Shown piece after piece: positions 32,919 through 42,193 of a stretch of 43,733 nt of DNA. The notes below the pieces were generated by a model, which saw only the letters and a program-made list of their open reading frames with translations, searched no databases and was not told the origin of the DNA. This stretch comes from an uncultured Paracoccaceae bacterium. GTDB lineage: Bacteria; Pseudomonadota; Alphaproteobacteria; Rhodobacterales; Rhodobacteraceae. The first letter of the stretch is position 1. Every line of letters begins with the position of its first letter. The stretch lies in contig CALFSV010000367.1 in assembly GCA_937916485.1 (NCBI GenBank), positions 1 to 43,733 of the forward strand, written 5' to 3'. The translations under genes and the position numbers were made by a program.

Positions 32919-34120
32919 CAGCGGGCCCAACCCGTGGCGAAAGCGATGCTGCCGCACCCCGCAAAGCGGGCGGCGCGCTCTAGTTCGGCCATCAGCCGTG
33001 CCTGCCTGCCTTTGCCCATGTTGACCCCATCTTCGGGCCATAGGGCGGTGACGGTCAGGACGCCGGCTGCCTTGTCTGCCTTCATGTCGATCCGTCCGAT
33101 CAGCCTGCTCCCTTCGAGCAATGGAAAGACGTAGTAACCGTAGACCCTTTGGGGGGCGGGGACGAATATCTCGATCCGGTAGCGAAAGCCGAACAACCGC
33201 TCTGCCCGGTTTCTGTCCCGCAGGGCCGGATCAAAGGGGGACAAAAGCCTGACCCGATTGCCCGGTTCTGGGGTTGCCAAGGCGGCATCGCTCAGGCCGG
33301 GCCTTGCAAAGCTGCGGCGCAACGCACCGTCCGCCCCTTCGATCAAGACCTCTTCGATTTCGCCCTCTGCCAAGGCGCGGCTGCACCAGTCGCGGGCCTC
33401 GCCCGGCGTTGCAAGGGCCCAGAAGGCGGCGATCTCGCCGCTGGTGGCAAAGCCAAGGCGGTCAAGTGCTGCGGCGCAGGCCCAGTCGATGGTTTCAGAG
33501 GGGTGCGGGCGGGCATTTAGGTATTCAGGTGGGATGACCCGTTCGGTCAGGTCGTAGACCTTGCGAAAGGCCTCGCGCCGGACGACCGTCAGTTCGCCGG
33601 ACCGCCACAGGTACTCGAGTGCCGTCTTTGAGGGATGCCAATCCCACCAGCCGCCTGATCCTTTGACCTCTTCTGTACCGACATCGCCACTGGTGCAGGC
33701 CCCGTGGTCCGTGATCTGGCGGCGGACTTCGTCAATCTTGTCCTCAAACCCCGCCCGCCGGTCCTCGCCCCAGCGTGAGGCCAATCGCGCGGCGTCCCGC
33801 TCGAACCGGAGCCGCCAATGGGGGAACTGTTCTATCGGAAGGACGGCGGCATCATGGGTCCAATGTTCGAACACCGCCCTGTCACGATGCAGCAGCGTGT
33901 TAAGGGCTGGCGGGCGGTATTGCTGCCGGCGCGACCACAGGATCAGGTCATGTGCGCGGGCGAACGTGTTGACGCTGTCCACCTGAACAAAGCCAAGCGC
34001 CCCGATGACACCCGCCAGATCGGCGCCTTTCCCCGGCCCGGACTGGACGTCGCCCAACCCATGCAGGTGCAGAAACAGCCTGCGGGCGTCGGAATTGTTG
34101 AGAACCTGTTGTGCCGTCAC
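32915..34120 (-). CDS. Crosslink-repair DNA glycosylase, YcaQ family
   Basis: A 401-residue winged-helix DNA glycosylase-type protein of the YcaQ/AlkX (HTH_42) family. It has the QVDSVN motif near residue 50 (the family QxD catalytic motif), AHDLILWSRRQQYRP and a C-terminal LLSPFDPALRDRNRAERLFGFRYRIE block. YcaQ opens nitrogen-mustard interstrand crosslinks. It overlaps the K+ channel stop region by four bases (ATGA), and its own stop falls in the palindromic repeat. Function is known for E. coli YcaQ and inferred here. Confidence 0.9.
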   Translation of the reverse strand: MTAQQVLNNSDARRLFLHLHGLGDVQSGPGKGADLAGVIGALGFVQVDSVNTFARAHDLILWSRRQQYRPPALNTLLHRDRAVFEHWTHDAAVLPIEQFPHWRLRFERDAARLASRWGEDRRAGFEDKIDEVRRQITDHGACTSGDVGTEEVKGSGGWWDWHPSKTALEYLWRSGELTVVRREAFRKVYDLTERVIPPEYLNARPHPSETIDWACAAALDRLGFATSGEIAAFWALATPGEARDWCSRALAEGEIEEVLIEGADGALRRSFARPGLSDAALATPEPGNRVRLLSPFDPALRDRNRAERLFGFRYRIEIFVPAPQRVYGYYVFPLLEGSRLIGRIDMKADKAAGVLTVTALWPEDGVNMGKGRQARLMAELERAARFAGCGSIAFATGWARW

Positions 34121-34566
34121 GTCTGGTTCTTTTCCCGTTCCGTTTCGCGCTGGATCGTCCGGACGTAGCGCCCGGCCTCGATCATCAAGGCGGTCAAAAG
34201 CCCGATGTTCATAAGGCCATTCACTGCCGCCATACCGCCAAGAAGCCGCCAGTCCGGCCGCAAGAGCAGATCGCCAAAGCCCAGCGTCGTGAACGTCACG
34301 AGGGCAAAGTAGACAGAGACTTCGAGCGACGAGAACAGTTCAAGCTCGTAAAAGGTCAGGGCCCAGATCCAGACCGACAGGGTAACAATCCCAAGTGCGC
34401 CGACGGCGGCGGCACAGATCAGGGCGATCAGCTTGGGCCGGTGCGGCGGCCTGATCAGCCAGGGGCGGACCCTTAGAAGCAGGCTTTCCAGAAGCCAAAA
34501 GCCGATTCCGGCAAGCATGATGGACACCACAAGGATAAGGCTGCCAAGGGCAAGTTGCAGGGTCAT
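34117..34566 (-). CDS. Two-segment potassium channel-like protein
   Basis: A 149-residue membrane protein with about four hydrophobic segments. The pore contains TFTTLGFGDLLL, a K+-selectivity-filter pattern (TxGFGD), followed by a last helix. It fits the small Ion_trans_2 family, but with no regulatory cytoplasmic domain, so gating is unknown. It is upstream of and overlaps ycaQ by four bases, so the two are probably co-translated. Confidence 0.85.
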   Translation of the reverse strand: MTLQLALGSLILVVSIMLAGIGFWLLESLLLRVRPWLIRPPHRPKLIALICAAAVGALGIVTLSVWIWALTFYELELFSSLEVSVYFALVTFTTLGFGDLLLRPDWRLLGGMAAVNGLMNIGLLTALMIEAGRYVRTIQRETEREKNQT

Positions 34567-34673
34567 GAGAGTGTCTCCCGGTGCTCGTTACAGACCCTAA
34601 CCATCCCGATAGGGACTTTGCCAGAGCGCGCGGGATGGACACAGGTGGTCCGACACCTTATCTCGGGGCGATC

Positions 34674-35150
34674 ATGGCCAGCAAGTCCGACAACAAGAAC
34701 TACAAGGTCGTCGCCGAGAACCGGCGCGCAAGGTACGATTATACCATCGAGGATGACCTCGAAGTGGGCATCATCCTCATGGGATCAGAGGTGAAATCCC
34801 TCCGCACCGGCCAATCGAACATCGCCGAAAGCTATGCCAGTGTCGAGAATGGCGAGCTTTGGCTGACCAACGCCTATATCGCCCGCTACGAGCCTGCCAA
34901 GACTTGGGGCCACGAAGAGCGCCGCCGTCGCAAGCTGCTGGTCCGCAACAAAGAGCTGTCGCGCCTGTGGAATGCCACCCAGCGGGAGGGTATGACCATC
35001 GTTCCGCTGGTGATGTATTTCAATGACCGAGGCCTCGTGAAGCTCAAGATTGCGACGGCCAAAGGCAAGAAGAACCATGACAAGCGCGAAACCGAGGCCA
35101 AGCGCGACTGGAACCGGCAAAAGCAGCGCCTGCTCAAGGATCACAGCTAG
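34674..35150 (+). CDS. smpB: SsrA-binding protein SmpB
   Basis: A 158-residue RNA-binding protein that delivers tmRNA to stalled ribosomes. Key blocks are [65 protein letters not shown] and the basic tail [23 protein letters not shown] 34674 starts [11 protein letters not shown], the usual beginning; the frame from 34581 is rejected. The tmRNA gene is not in the window. Confidence 0.97.
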   Translation: MASKSDNKNYKVVAENRRARYDYTIEDDLEVGIILMGSEVKSLRTGQSNIAESYASVENGELWLTNAYIARYEPAKTWGHEERRRRKLLVRNKELSRLWNATQREGMTIVPLVMYFNDRGLVKLKIATAKGKKNHDKRETEAKRDWNRQKQRLLKDHS

Positions 35151-35252
35151 GCCCAGGGCCCTCTTCGGCCTTGTCAGACAGGGCCTCTGGCGGTACTGAC
35201 CTGCGAGTTTCGGCCGGATCGCAAGATGGCCAAGGCCCGAGAGGACAAAACG

Positions 35253-36122
35253 ATGACTGGCACCGCCCTTCCCGAAGATACCTCAACGCTGGTCTCGACA
35301 CAGTGGCTGGCCGAGCATCTTAAAATGCCGGACCTGCGTCTGATAGATGCATCGTGGTATCTGCCGGACATGGGCCGCGACCCAAAGGCCGAATATGCCG
35401 AGGCCCACATCCCCGGTGCCCGCTTCTTTGACATCGACGAGATCAGCGATCAGCGATCGGACCTGCCCCACATGGTGCCGCCTGTCGAAAAGTTCATGTC
35501 CCGGATGCGGGCCATGGGTATTGGCGACGGCCACCAGGTTGTCGTTTATGACGGGATGGGCCTGTTTTCCGCCGCCCGCGTCTGGTGGCTGTTTCGCCTG
35601 ATGGGCAAGACCGACGTCGCCGTTCTGGACGGAGGTTTGCCCAAGTGGCGCGCCGAAGGGCATCCGGTCACGGATGCCGACCCCGTCATCCGTGACCGGC
35701 ACATGACCGTGACCCGCCAGAACCAACTGGTCCGAGACGTGACCGAGGTCGCCCGGGCCGCCAAGCTGGGCGATCATACCATCATCGACGCCCGCGCCCC
35801 CGGTCGCTTCAAAGGTGAGGTGCCCGAGCCCCGTGAAGGGCTGCGGTCGGGCCACATCCCCGGATCGCGCAACGTGTTCTTTCGGGACCTTCTGAACGGG
35901 GACGGGACGATGAAGGATCCCAATGCCCTGCGGTCGATTTTTGAGGCGGCTGGCGTCGATCTGGACAAGCCTGCCATTACCACCTGCGGTTCCGGCGTGA
36001 CGGCGGCTGTGCTGTCGCTCGCGCTTGAGCGGATCGGCAAGTCCGATCATTCCTTGTACGATGGCTCATGGTCCGAATGGGGCATGTACGCCGATCTTCC
36101 TATTGCCACCGGAGAGGCCTGA
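35253..36122 (+). CDS. sseA: 3-mercaptopyruvate sulfurtransferase
   Basis: A 289-residue two-domain rhodanese. The N-terminal inactive domain ends with LDGGLPKWRAEG and the C-terminal domain has the active loop with Cys245 in TTCGSGVTA, the CG[S/T]GVTA type of 3-mercaptopyruvate rather than thiosulfate enzymes. The ATG at 35253 is preferred because AGAGGA lies seven bases upstream; 35226 is possible. Its stop overlaps the start of the next gene (TGATG), so the pair is coupled. Confidence 0.93.
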   Translation: MTGTALPEDTSTLVSTQWLAEHLKMPDLRLIDASWYLPDMGRDPKAEYAEAHIPGARFFDIDEISDQRSDLPHMVPPVEKFMSRMRAMGIGDGHQVVVYDGMGLFSAARVWWLFRLMGKTDVAVLDGGLPKWRAEGHPVTDADPVIRDRHMTVTRQNQLVRDVTEVARAAKLGDHTIIDARAPGRFKGEVPEPREGLRSGHIPGSRNVFFRDLLNGDGTMKDPNALRSIFEAAGVDLDKPAITTCGSGVTAAVLSLALERIGKSDHSLYDGSWSEWGMYADLPIATGEA

Positions 36123-37306
36123 TGCTCGAACATCTCAAAGACCAGCCAGCCGACAAGATCCTCGCCCTGATGGCCGCCTTCCGGGCGGACCCCCGCGACG
36201 ACAAGGTCGACCTTGGTGTAGGTGTCTACAAGGACGCCACTGGCAACACCCCCGTCATGCGGGCCGTCAAAGAGGCCGAGCGGAGGCTGGTCGCTGAACA
36301 GACGACCAAGGCCTACACCGGGCTTGCCGGTGACCCGGCCTTTTCGGACGCGATGATCGACCTGATCCTTGGTGGGGTCGTCCCGCGCGAGCGGATCGCG
36401 GCGGTAGCGACACCGGGCGGTACAGGGGCGATCCGGCAGGCGCTGGAACTGATCAAGCTGGCAGCGCCTGAGGCGACCGTCTGGCTGTCCGACCCGACCT
36501 GGCCGAACCACCCTTCGATCATCAAGTATCTGGGCATGCCAACTGCCAACTATCGTTACTTCGACGATGCAACGCGAGGTGTGGATTTTGCCGGGCTGAT
36601 GGCCGACCTGGGGACCGTGGCTCCGGGCGATGTGGTGCTCTTGCATGGTTGCTGCCACAATCCGACGGGGGCCAACCTGACCGCGGACCAATGGCAAGAG
36701 GTCATTGCTCTCCTGAAATCCAAAGGCGCTGTGCCGCTGGTTGATCTTGCATACCAAGGCTTTGGTGACGGGCTTGATGCCGACGCCCTCGCGACCCGCG
36801 CAGTTGTCAGCGGGTTCGAGGAATGCCTGATTGCCGCATCCTGCTCCAAGAACTTTGGGATCTACCGGGAACGGACAGGTCTGCTGATGGCCGTCGCGCG
36901 GGACGCAGCCCAGGCTAAATCGGCGCAAGGCACGCTCGCCTTCCTGAACCGTCAGAACTACTCTTTCCCGCCCGATCATGGTGCGCGGGTGGTGACAACC
37001 ATCCTGAGCGACCCAGCCCTGAGGGCCGATTGGGAGGCCGAGTTGGAAGAGACGCGCAACGGCATGCTTGCCCTTCGCGCTCAGCTGGCCAATGAGTTGA
37101 AGCGCCTGACAAATTCTGACCGCTTCGACTTTATCGCCAATCACCGGGGCATGTTCTCGCGGCTGGGGACCAGTGCCGAGATGGTGGAAAAGCTGCGGGC
37201 GGATCATGGCATCTACATGGTCAGCGACAGCCGGATGAACATCGCAGGTCTGAATGCGGAAACCGTGCCGATCCTGGCCAAGGCCATCGTCGCAACCGGC
37301 ATCTGA
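36122..37306 (+). CDS. Aspartate/aromatic amino acid aminotransferase (class I)
   Basis: A 394-residue PLP enzyme of the AspC/TyrB branch: DPRDDKVDLGVGVYKD, TPGGTGAIRQAL, the WLSDPTWPNH motif, CCHNPTGANL, and the PLP lysine Lys243 in CSKNFGIYRERTG. Its coupling to sseA may reflect cysteine or aspartate-derived 3-mercaptopyruvate metabolism, since aminotransferases make that compound from cysteine. The exact amino acid range (Asp versus aromatic) is uncertain. A palindromic repeat follows. Confidence 0.9.
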   Translation: MLEHLKDQPADKILALMAAFRADPRDDKVDLGVGVYKDATGNTPVMRAVKEAERRLVAEQTTKAYTGLAGDPAFSDAMIDLILGGVVPRERIAAVATPGGTGAIRQALELIKLAAPEATVWLSDPTWPNHPSIIKYLGMPTANYRYFDDATRGVDFAGLMADLGTVAPGDVVLLHGCCHNPTGANLTADQWQEVIALLKSKGAVPLVDLAYQGFGDGLDADALATRAVVSGFEECLIAASCSKNFGIYRERTGLLMAVARDAAQAKSAQGTLAFLNRQNYSFPPDHGARVVTTILSDPALRADWEAELEETRNGMLALRAQLANELKRLTNSDRFDFIANHRGMFSRLGTSAEMVEKLRADHGIYMVSDSRMNIAGLNAETVPILAKAIVATGI

Positions 37307-37313
37307 TTGCAAC

Positions 37314-37339
37314 GTAAGGTGGGTCATGACCCACCTTAC
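37314..37339. repeat. Palindromic intergenic repeat, perfect 26 bp
   Basis: Same 26 bases as the copy at 32893 (arms GTAAGGTGGGTC / GACCCACCTTAC), starting seven bases after the aminotransferase stop. Confidence 0.85.
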
Positions 37340-37464
37340 CTGAGCCTTGCCCTTAACCAGTCCTGAACCGAGGGATCCTGCAACAGGGGGATAGCCCTAG
37401 CCTGAGCTTGGCTGTCGTGCAACTGCCTGGTTTTGCTCGGCGTGAGCCGCGTCGCTATGGATGC
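37336..37464 (-). pseudogene. Possible 3' relic of a lost gene
   Basis: Minus-strand frame of 42 codons ending TAA inside the palindromic repeat; the C-terminal part reads LLQDPSVQDWLRARLR. There is no start codon after the upstream TGA, so at most it is the tail of a decayed gene. The composition looks protein-like, but no family is recognised, and chance is not excluded. Confidence 0.25.
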
Positions 37465-37605
37465 TCACAGGACGTGTCTGGCGTAATGCCTGTGAGTTTA
37501 TCATGCCGTTCTCTTGATCAGCGGCACCAGCGCCGTCTGGTCTGAGGAGGTCCGAGGCGGTACCACTTCGAAAGCCCCTTCAGGCTTTCCTCGGGTCCCA
37601 AAACG

Positions 37606-37632
37606 AAAAAACCCGGGCGCGAACGCCCGGGC
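37606..37632 (-). terminator. Rho-independent terminator of amtB
   Basis: Perfect 8-base stem (CCCGGGCG / CGCCCGGG) with a four-base CGAA loop (UUCG on the transcript), followed on the minus strand by a run of about six U. It lies 30 bases after the amtB stop and is the strongest terminator in the window. Confidence 0.88.
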
Positions 37633-37661
37633 AAGTTTCGAAGTGCTGATTGGAAGGAGTA

Positions 37662-39041
37662 TCAGCCTTTCGTGAATTCGGGGTAGGCTTCCATGCCCAG
37701 TTCGGCCATGTCGAGCCCCTGGATTTCGGCTTCTTCCGAAACCCGCAGACCCATGACGCCCTTGAGAATGAACCAGACGATCGCGCTGGTTACGATGACG
37801 AAGGCACCGACGATCACGATGGAGATGACCTGGCCACCGATGGTTGCATCGGAGTTGGTCAGAACGACGGCCAGCGTGCCCCAGATACCTGCGAACAGGT
37901 GGACCGGGATGGCACCAACCACGTCATCGATCTTGAGCTTGTCGAGCAGCGGCACTGCAAAGACCACGATGACACCACCGACGGCACCGATCAGGGTGGC
38001 TGCACCAAGGGTCGGTGTCAGCGGCTCTGCGGTGATGGACACCAGACCGGCAAGGGCGCCGTTCAGGACCATGGTCAGGTCGACCTTTTTGTAGAGGATC
38101 TGGGTCAGGATCAGGGCTGCGATGGCACCTCCGGCTGCTGCCGTGTTGGTGTTGGCAAAGATACGGCTGACGTCAGCCACATCGCCCACGGTGCCCATGG
38201 CCAGCTGCGAGCCGCCATTGAATCCGAACCAGCCAAGCCACAGGATGAACGTCCCAAGGGTCGCCATTTGAAGGTTGGAACCCATGATCGGGATGACCTT
38301 GCCGTCTTTGGCATACTTGCCGATGCGCGGCCCAAGGATGATGGCACCGACCAGCGCTGCCCAGCCACCGACCGAGTGCACGACTGTCGAGCCAGCGAAG
38401 TCGAGGAAGCCGTACTGGCTGTCCAGGAAACCGCCGCCCCACTTCCAGGACGCCTGAATCGGGTAGATGAAGGCGGTCAGGATGATGGTGAAGACAAGGA
38501 ACGGCCACAGCTTGATGCGCTCTGCCAGGGTGCCCGAAACGATCGAAGCGGTCGTCGCACAGAACATCAACTGGAAGAAGAAGTCCGAACCAGTGGAGGC
38601 ATAGCCATAATCGTCGGCTGCTTCGGCGGTGATGCCAACAGCTTCAAGAACGGCGGGTGCGAAGAGGATGCCAAGGTAGCCGCCTGTTTCGTCGCTGCCG
38701 ACCGACCAGTTGCCCAGCGGGTACATCAGGTTGTAGCCGATCAGGTAGTAGAAGATTGCAGCCAGCGAGAACAACGCGATGTTCTTTGTCATCTGCATCG
38801 TGACGTTCTTGGATCGCACCAGGCCGCCTTCGAGCATCGCGAAACCCGCTGCCATCCAGAACACCAGGAAGCCGCCAACAAGAAACAGCAGGGAGTTGAG
38901 GATAAAGACGGTGTCGGTCGCAGCGTTCACACCCAGCGGTGTGGCCTCTGCTTCCTGAGCCATGACGGACATGTCCGTCAGACCAAAGCTTGCAACAAGT
39001 GCTAGTGAAAGCACTGCAAGCGGTTGTTTATACTTAATCAT
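37662..39041 (-). CDS. amtB: Ammonium transporter
   Basis: A 459-residue inner-membrane channel. A cleavable-type N-terminal segment (residues ~1-30, AVLSLALVASFGLTDMSVMAQ) precedes eleven membrane helices. The pore histidines are in VHSVGGWAALVG and AIPVHLFAGIWG, and FQLMFCATTASIVSG is typical. It takes up NH4+/NH3 and is gated by GlnK, encoded immediately upstream. The ATG at 39041 has AGGAG eight bases before it; a GTG at 39050 is in frame but less likely. A strong terminator follows the gene. Confidence 0.97.
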   Translation of the reverse strand: MIKYKQPLAVLSLALVASFGLTDMSVMAQEAEATPLGVNAATDTVFILNSLLFLVGGFLVFWMAAGFAMLEGGLVRSKNVTMQMTKNIALFSLAAIFYYLIGYNLMYPLGNWSVGSDETGGYLGILFAPAVLEAVGITAEAADDYGYASTGSDFFFQLMFCATTASIVSGTLAERIKLWPFLVFTIILTAFIYPIQASWKWGGGFLDSQYGFLDFAGSTVVHSVGGWAALVGAIILGPRIGKYAKDGKVIPIMGSNLQMATLGTFILWLGWFGFNGGSQLAMGTVGDVADVSRIFANTNTAAAGGAIAALILTQILYKKVDLTMVLNGALAGLVSITAEPLTPTLGAATLIGAVGGVIVVFAVPLLDKLKIDDVVGAIPVHLFAGIWGTLAVVLTNSDATIGGQVISIVIVGAFVIVTSAIVWFILKGVMGLRVSEEAEIQGLDMAELGMEAYPEFTKG

Positions 39042-39067
39042 TCGTTCCACTCCTAATTCCCCTACGC

Positions 39068-39406
39068 TCAGAGCGCGTCGTCGTTTGTTTCGCCGGTCCG
39101 CACGCGCAGTGCACTCTCGACATCAAGCACAAAGATCTTGCCGTCGCCGATCTTGTCGGTCTTGGCGGTCGTTCCGATGGTGGTCACGACCTGCTCGGCC
39201 ATTGCGTCAGGCACAACGATCTCAAGCTTGACCTTTGGAACGAAATTGACGGCATATTCTGCCCCACGATAGATTTCCGTATGCCCGGACTGAGAGCCGA
39301 AGCCCTTGATCTCGGTCACCATCATCCCGCGGACGCCGATGGAGGTCAGCGCTTCACGCACCTCCTCGAGCTTGAACGGCTTGATTGTTGCGATGATGAG
39401 TTTCAC
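39068..39406 (-). CDS. glnK: P-II nitrogen regulatory protein GlnK
   Basis: A 112-residue P-II protein starting MKLIIATIKPFKLEEVREAL. The T-loop holds GHTEIYRGAEYAVNF with Tyr51, the uridylylation site, and the B-loop TIGTTAKTDKIGDGKIFV binds nucleotide. It senses 2-oxoglutarate and glutamine status and closes AmtB when nitrogen is plentiful. The GTG at 39406 follows AAGGGG; upstream frame to 39457 is unconserved. It is transcribed with amtB, 26 bases apart. Confidence 0.96.
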   Translation of the reverse strand: MKLIIATIKPFKLEEVREALTSIGVRGMMVTEIKGFGSQSGHTEIYRGAEYAVNFVPKVKLEIVVPDAMAEQVVTTIGTTAKTDKIGDGKIFVLDVESALRVRTGETNDDAL

Positions 39407-39720
39407 GTTTTTCCCCTTGCGTTTTGTTCCGCACGCCAGATGGGACGGCGCGCCCACTGAACAAAGGAAGAAAGGTGAGGCCTTTCACAAGGAAGCCAGT
39501 CCTTGTTGAGGGGGTCAGAACACCCCTTATTGCACAATTTTTGCACAAATTTGATAAAACGATTAAGAAATGTGCGGAATGCGTACGGCTATGGTGTGTT
39601 GATCTTGCGTCCCTGATCGAACGTGACGGCAATCCAGGCCGCTTCCGACTCATCCCGCTCTACAATTCCGTCGCCTCTGTGTATAAGGGGAAAAAAGAAC
39701 AAAGAGCGTCAGAGCAGGTC
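39407..39720. other. Divergent promoter region of glnK-amtB and the PBP gene
   Basis: About 310 bases separate glnK and the PBP start. It holds a tandem 11-base direct repeat TTGCACAATTT-TTGCACAAATT (39530-39551) and a small hairpin GGGGT...ACCCC at 39511-39526. The TGCAC half-sites recall NtrC-type operators but lack the inverted spacing. A good sigma-54 promoter was not found. Confidence 0.45.
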
Positions 39721-41940
39721 ATGAGTGGTAATGGAAACAAGCGTCCGCCCTTGGTGGCGGAGCAGAGGTATCGTGCAGCAGCGAAGCCTGCGCGCAAGGC
39801 GGCGACTGGCACAGGCTCAGGCTCTGGTGGTCGCGGCACAAAGCGCACGCGCAAACCTGCTGCCCCCCGGCGCAAGCGCGGTCCTATCGGAACGATCCTG
39901 GCCTTCTTCGGGTCGATCCTGAGATGGGTCGTCGGTCTTGTTTGGGGGATCGGTTGGCGTATCGGCCTGGTGACGACACTCATCGTCGGCTTGGGGGTTC
40001 TGTTCTACGCCGCCCAGATGCCACCTGTGTCCGAGTTGGTCGATGGCCGTGCCCGAGGATCGGTGACCCTGCTTGACCAAGACGGCCGCACCTTTGCATG
40101 GCGCGGCGATCAGTTTGGCGGAATGATCACCGCTGACCAGATCTCGGTTCATTTGCGCAACGCCGTCATCGCAACCGAGGATCGCAGGTTCTATTGGCAT
40201 CCCGGCATTGACCCTCAGGGTGTGGCTAGTGCCATTCGCATCAACCTGCGGGCCGGTCGGGGGCCATTGTCGGGCAACGGTGGATCGACCATCACCCAGC
40301 AGACGGCCAAGCTCCTTTGCCTTGGGCGGCCCTACGATCAGGCTGTCTGGGCGTCGGAAGCAGAGTATGAGGCCGACTGCCGTCGCACGACCCTTTGGCG
40401 CAAGGTGCAGGAAGCCGTCTTTGCCATGGCCATGGAGGTGTCCTACTCAAAGGACGAAATCCTCACGGTCTATCTCAACCGCGCCTATCTGGGCGCTGGC
40501 TCACGCGGGTTTGAGGCCGCGTCGCAGCGCTATTTTGGCCATTCGGCAGCCGAGGTTGTCCCGGCAGAGGCCGCGATGCTTGCCGGCCTTCTCAAGGCAC
40601 CGTCGTCCCTTGCACCTACGAATAACCTGCAGCGATCACAGGACAGAGCCAACCTTGTCGTAGGCCTAATGGAAGAGCAGGGATACCTTAGCGCCTCGGC
40701 CGCCGCCGAAGCCCGCGCCAATCCGGCCGAACTGTCGGCTGCCGCCCAGGCGCAGGCCGGGGGGTACTTTGCTGATTGGGTCATGGATACCGGGCCGGAA
40801 TTCTTTACCCGCGGCACGACTGAGGATGTCATTATCCGAACGACCCTTGATCCGCGTATCCAGACAGCGGCCGAAGAGGCCCTGATAGAGGTGTTCGCCA
40901 ATCAGGTCCGCGAAGGGTCTGAGGCCCAGGCGGCCATTGTCGTCATGTCCGCTGACGGTGCTGTCCGGGCCATGGTCGGTGGGCGGGACATCCGGGCAGC
41001 AGGCGCCTTCAACAGAGCGACGCAGGCCCTGCGGCAAACCGGTTCGGCGTTCAAACCCTTTGTCTACGCCGCAGCCCTCGATCTCGGGCTGACACCGCTG
41101 TCGCTTGTGGACGACAGCCCCATGACGATCAACGTGCCCGGATCGGGACCGTGGTCGCCCCAGAACTACGACCGAGAATTCAAGGGCATGGTCACCTTGA
41201 CCCAGGCCCTCGCAGAAAGCCGGAACATCCCCGCAGTCCGGGTATCTGAACTGGTCGGCCGCGAAGCTGTGCGCACTGTCGCCTCACTGTTCGGCATCGA
41301 AAGTGATCTTGCTGCCGGTCCTGCCCTTGCCCTTGGCGCATCCGAAAGCACGCTTCTTGAGATGACGGGCGCCTATGCGGGCATCCTGAACGGTGGATCG
41401 TCAGTCACGCCCTATGGCCTTGTCGAGCTGCGCTTGCAGGGTGACGACGTCCCGCTGATGGGTGCGGCAGGCGGTATTGGTGAGCGGGTGATCCAAGAGC
41501 AGGCAGCCCGGTCGCTGACCTGGATGATGCATAACGTCGTCGAACACGGCACGGGTCAGAGGGCCCGGATCGACGGCTGGGAACTGGCTGGCAAGACCGG
41601 GACCACCAGCGCCGCACGCGATGCCTGGTTTATCGGCTTTTCGGGTGACTACGTCACAGGGATCTGGATGGGATACGACGATAATACCCCACTGACCGGC
41701 GTGACCGGGGGCGGCCTGCCCGCGCAGATCTGGCATGAGACGATGGTGAGGGCCCTGGAAGGGCTTCCCATCCGCCCCTTGCCAATGACTGCGCCGGAAC
41801 GGCCGGCACAAGCGACAAATTCCGGCGTCGACCGCGCCTTGGAAGAGGCCTTTGGCCAGCCGACCGCGCCCGTCACCCAACCCAACCGGGCCGAGGATAC
41901 GATCCTCAATCTTTTGACAAACATCCTGACCGGGAACTAG
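39721..41940 (+). CDS. Class A penicillin-binding protein (PBP1A family)
   Basis: A 739-residue bifunctional wall synthase. A basic N-tail (~1-55) and one membrane anchor (~80-98) precede the glycosyltransferase domain with catalytic Glu153 in ATEDRRFYWHPGIDP and the QQTAKLL block. The transpeptidase domain has SAFK (Ser442-Lys445), SRN (Ser500) and KTG (Lys625). The frame is open upstream to 39424, but the ATG at 39721 begins a typical short cytoplasmic tail; its ribosome-binding site is weak. The C-terminus ends in a low-complexity stretch. It polymerises and cross-links peptidoglycan. Confidence 0.93.
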   Translation: MSGNGNKRPPLVAEQRYRAAAKPARKAATGTGSGSGGRGTKRTRKPAAPRRKRGPIGTILAFFGSILRWVVGLVWGIGWRIGLVTTLIVGLGVLFYAAQMPPVSELVDGRARGSVTLLDQDGRTFAWRGDQFGGMITADQISVHLRNAVIATEDRRFYWHPGIDPQGVASAIRINLRAGRGPLSGNGGSTITQQTAKLLCLGRPYDQAVWASEAEYEADCRRTTLWRKVQEAVFAMAMEVSYSKDEILTVYLNRAYLGAGSRGFEAASQRYFGHSAAEVVPAEAAMLAGLLKAPSSLAPTNNLQRSQDRANLVVGLMEEQGYLSASAAAEARANPAELSAAAQAQAGGYFADWVMDTGPEFFTRGTTEDVIIRTTLDPRIQTAAEEALIEVFANQVREGSEAQAAIVVMSADGAVRAMVGGRDIRAAGAFNRATQALRQTGSAFKPFVYAAALDLGLTPLSLVDDSPMTINVPGSGPWSPQNYDREFKGMVTLTQALAESRNIPAVRVSELVGREAVRTVASLFGIESDLAAGPALALGASESTLLEMTGAYAGILNGGSSVTPYGLVELRLQGDDVPLMGAAGGIGERVIQEQAARSLTWMMHNVVEHGTGQRARIDGWELAGKTGTTSAARDAWFIGFSGDYVTGIWMGYDDNTPLTGVTGGGLPAQIWHETMVRALEGLPIRPLPMTAPERPAQATNSGVDRALEEAFGQPTAPVTQPNRAEDTILNLLTNILTGN

Positions 41941-42193
41941 CAATTTCGGGGTCCCTGAATGGCCCCCCGGACCTCAACATTGGGCATTGCCAGCGACCTG
42001 GTAATGCCAATTCAATAGCCGTAATTCATTGTTTTGGGGATAGAAGAAGATCGTTTCCAAACGGGAGGCAGAAGCCAAAGCGCTGTTGTGTTTAAAGACT
42101 TCACTATTCCAAGACCCATTGCAATTCGAGTCCGCCTCCACTCAGTTCTTGACCGTGACGTCGTTTACTGCCTACCCAAGAGGCACTGGTGTA

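Larger units (their letters stand above)
37307..37661. other. 355-base gap with repeat, gene relic and terminator
   Basis: From left: a perfect palindromic repeat at 37314; a stop-free minus frame of 42 codons (37336-37464) with a protein-like tail but no start codon; an 8-base inverted repeat CTCACAGG / CCTGTGAG at 37464-37496 followed by TTTA; and the amtB terminator at 37606. No intact gene was found. Confidence 0.55.

Noticed and set aside
37650..39005. Long plus-strand frame of 451 codons opposite amtB
   Set aside because: It mirrors the amtB codon pattern, is histidine/aspartate-rich without a fold, lacks a ribosome-binding site and has no recognised domain.
39407..39530. Possible sigma-54 promoter upstream of glnK
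   Set aside because: No GG-N10-GC pair with the expected TGGCAC/TTGC surroundings was found on the minus strand.
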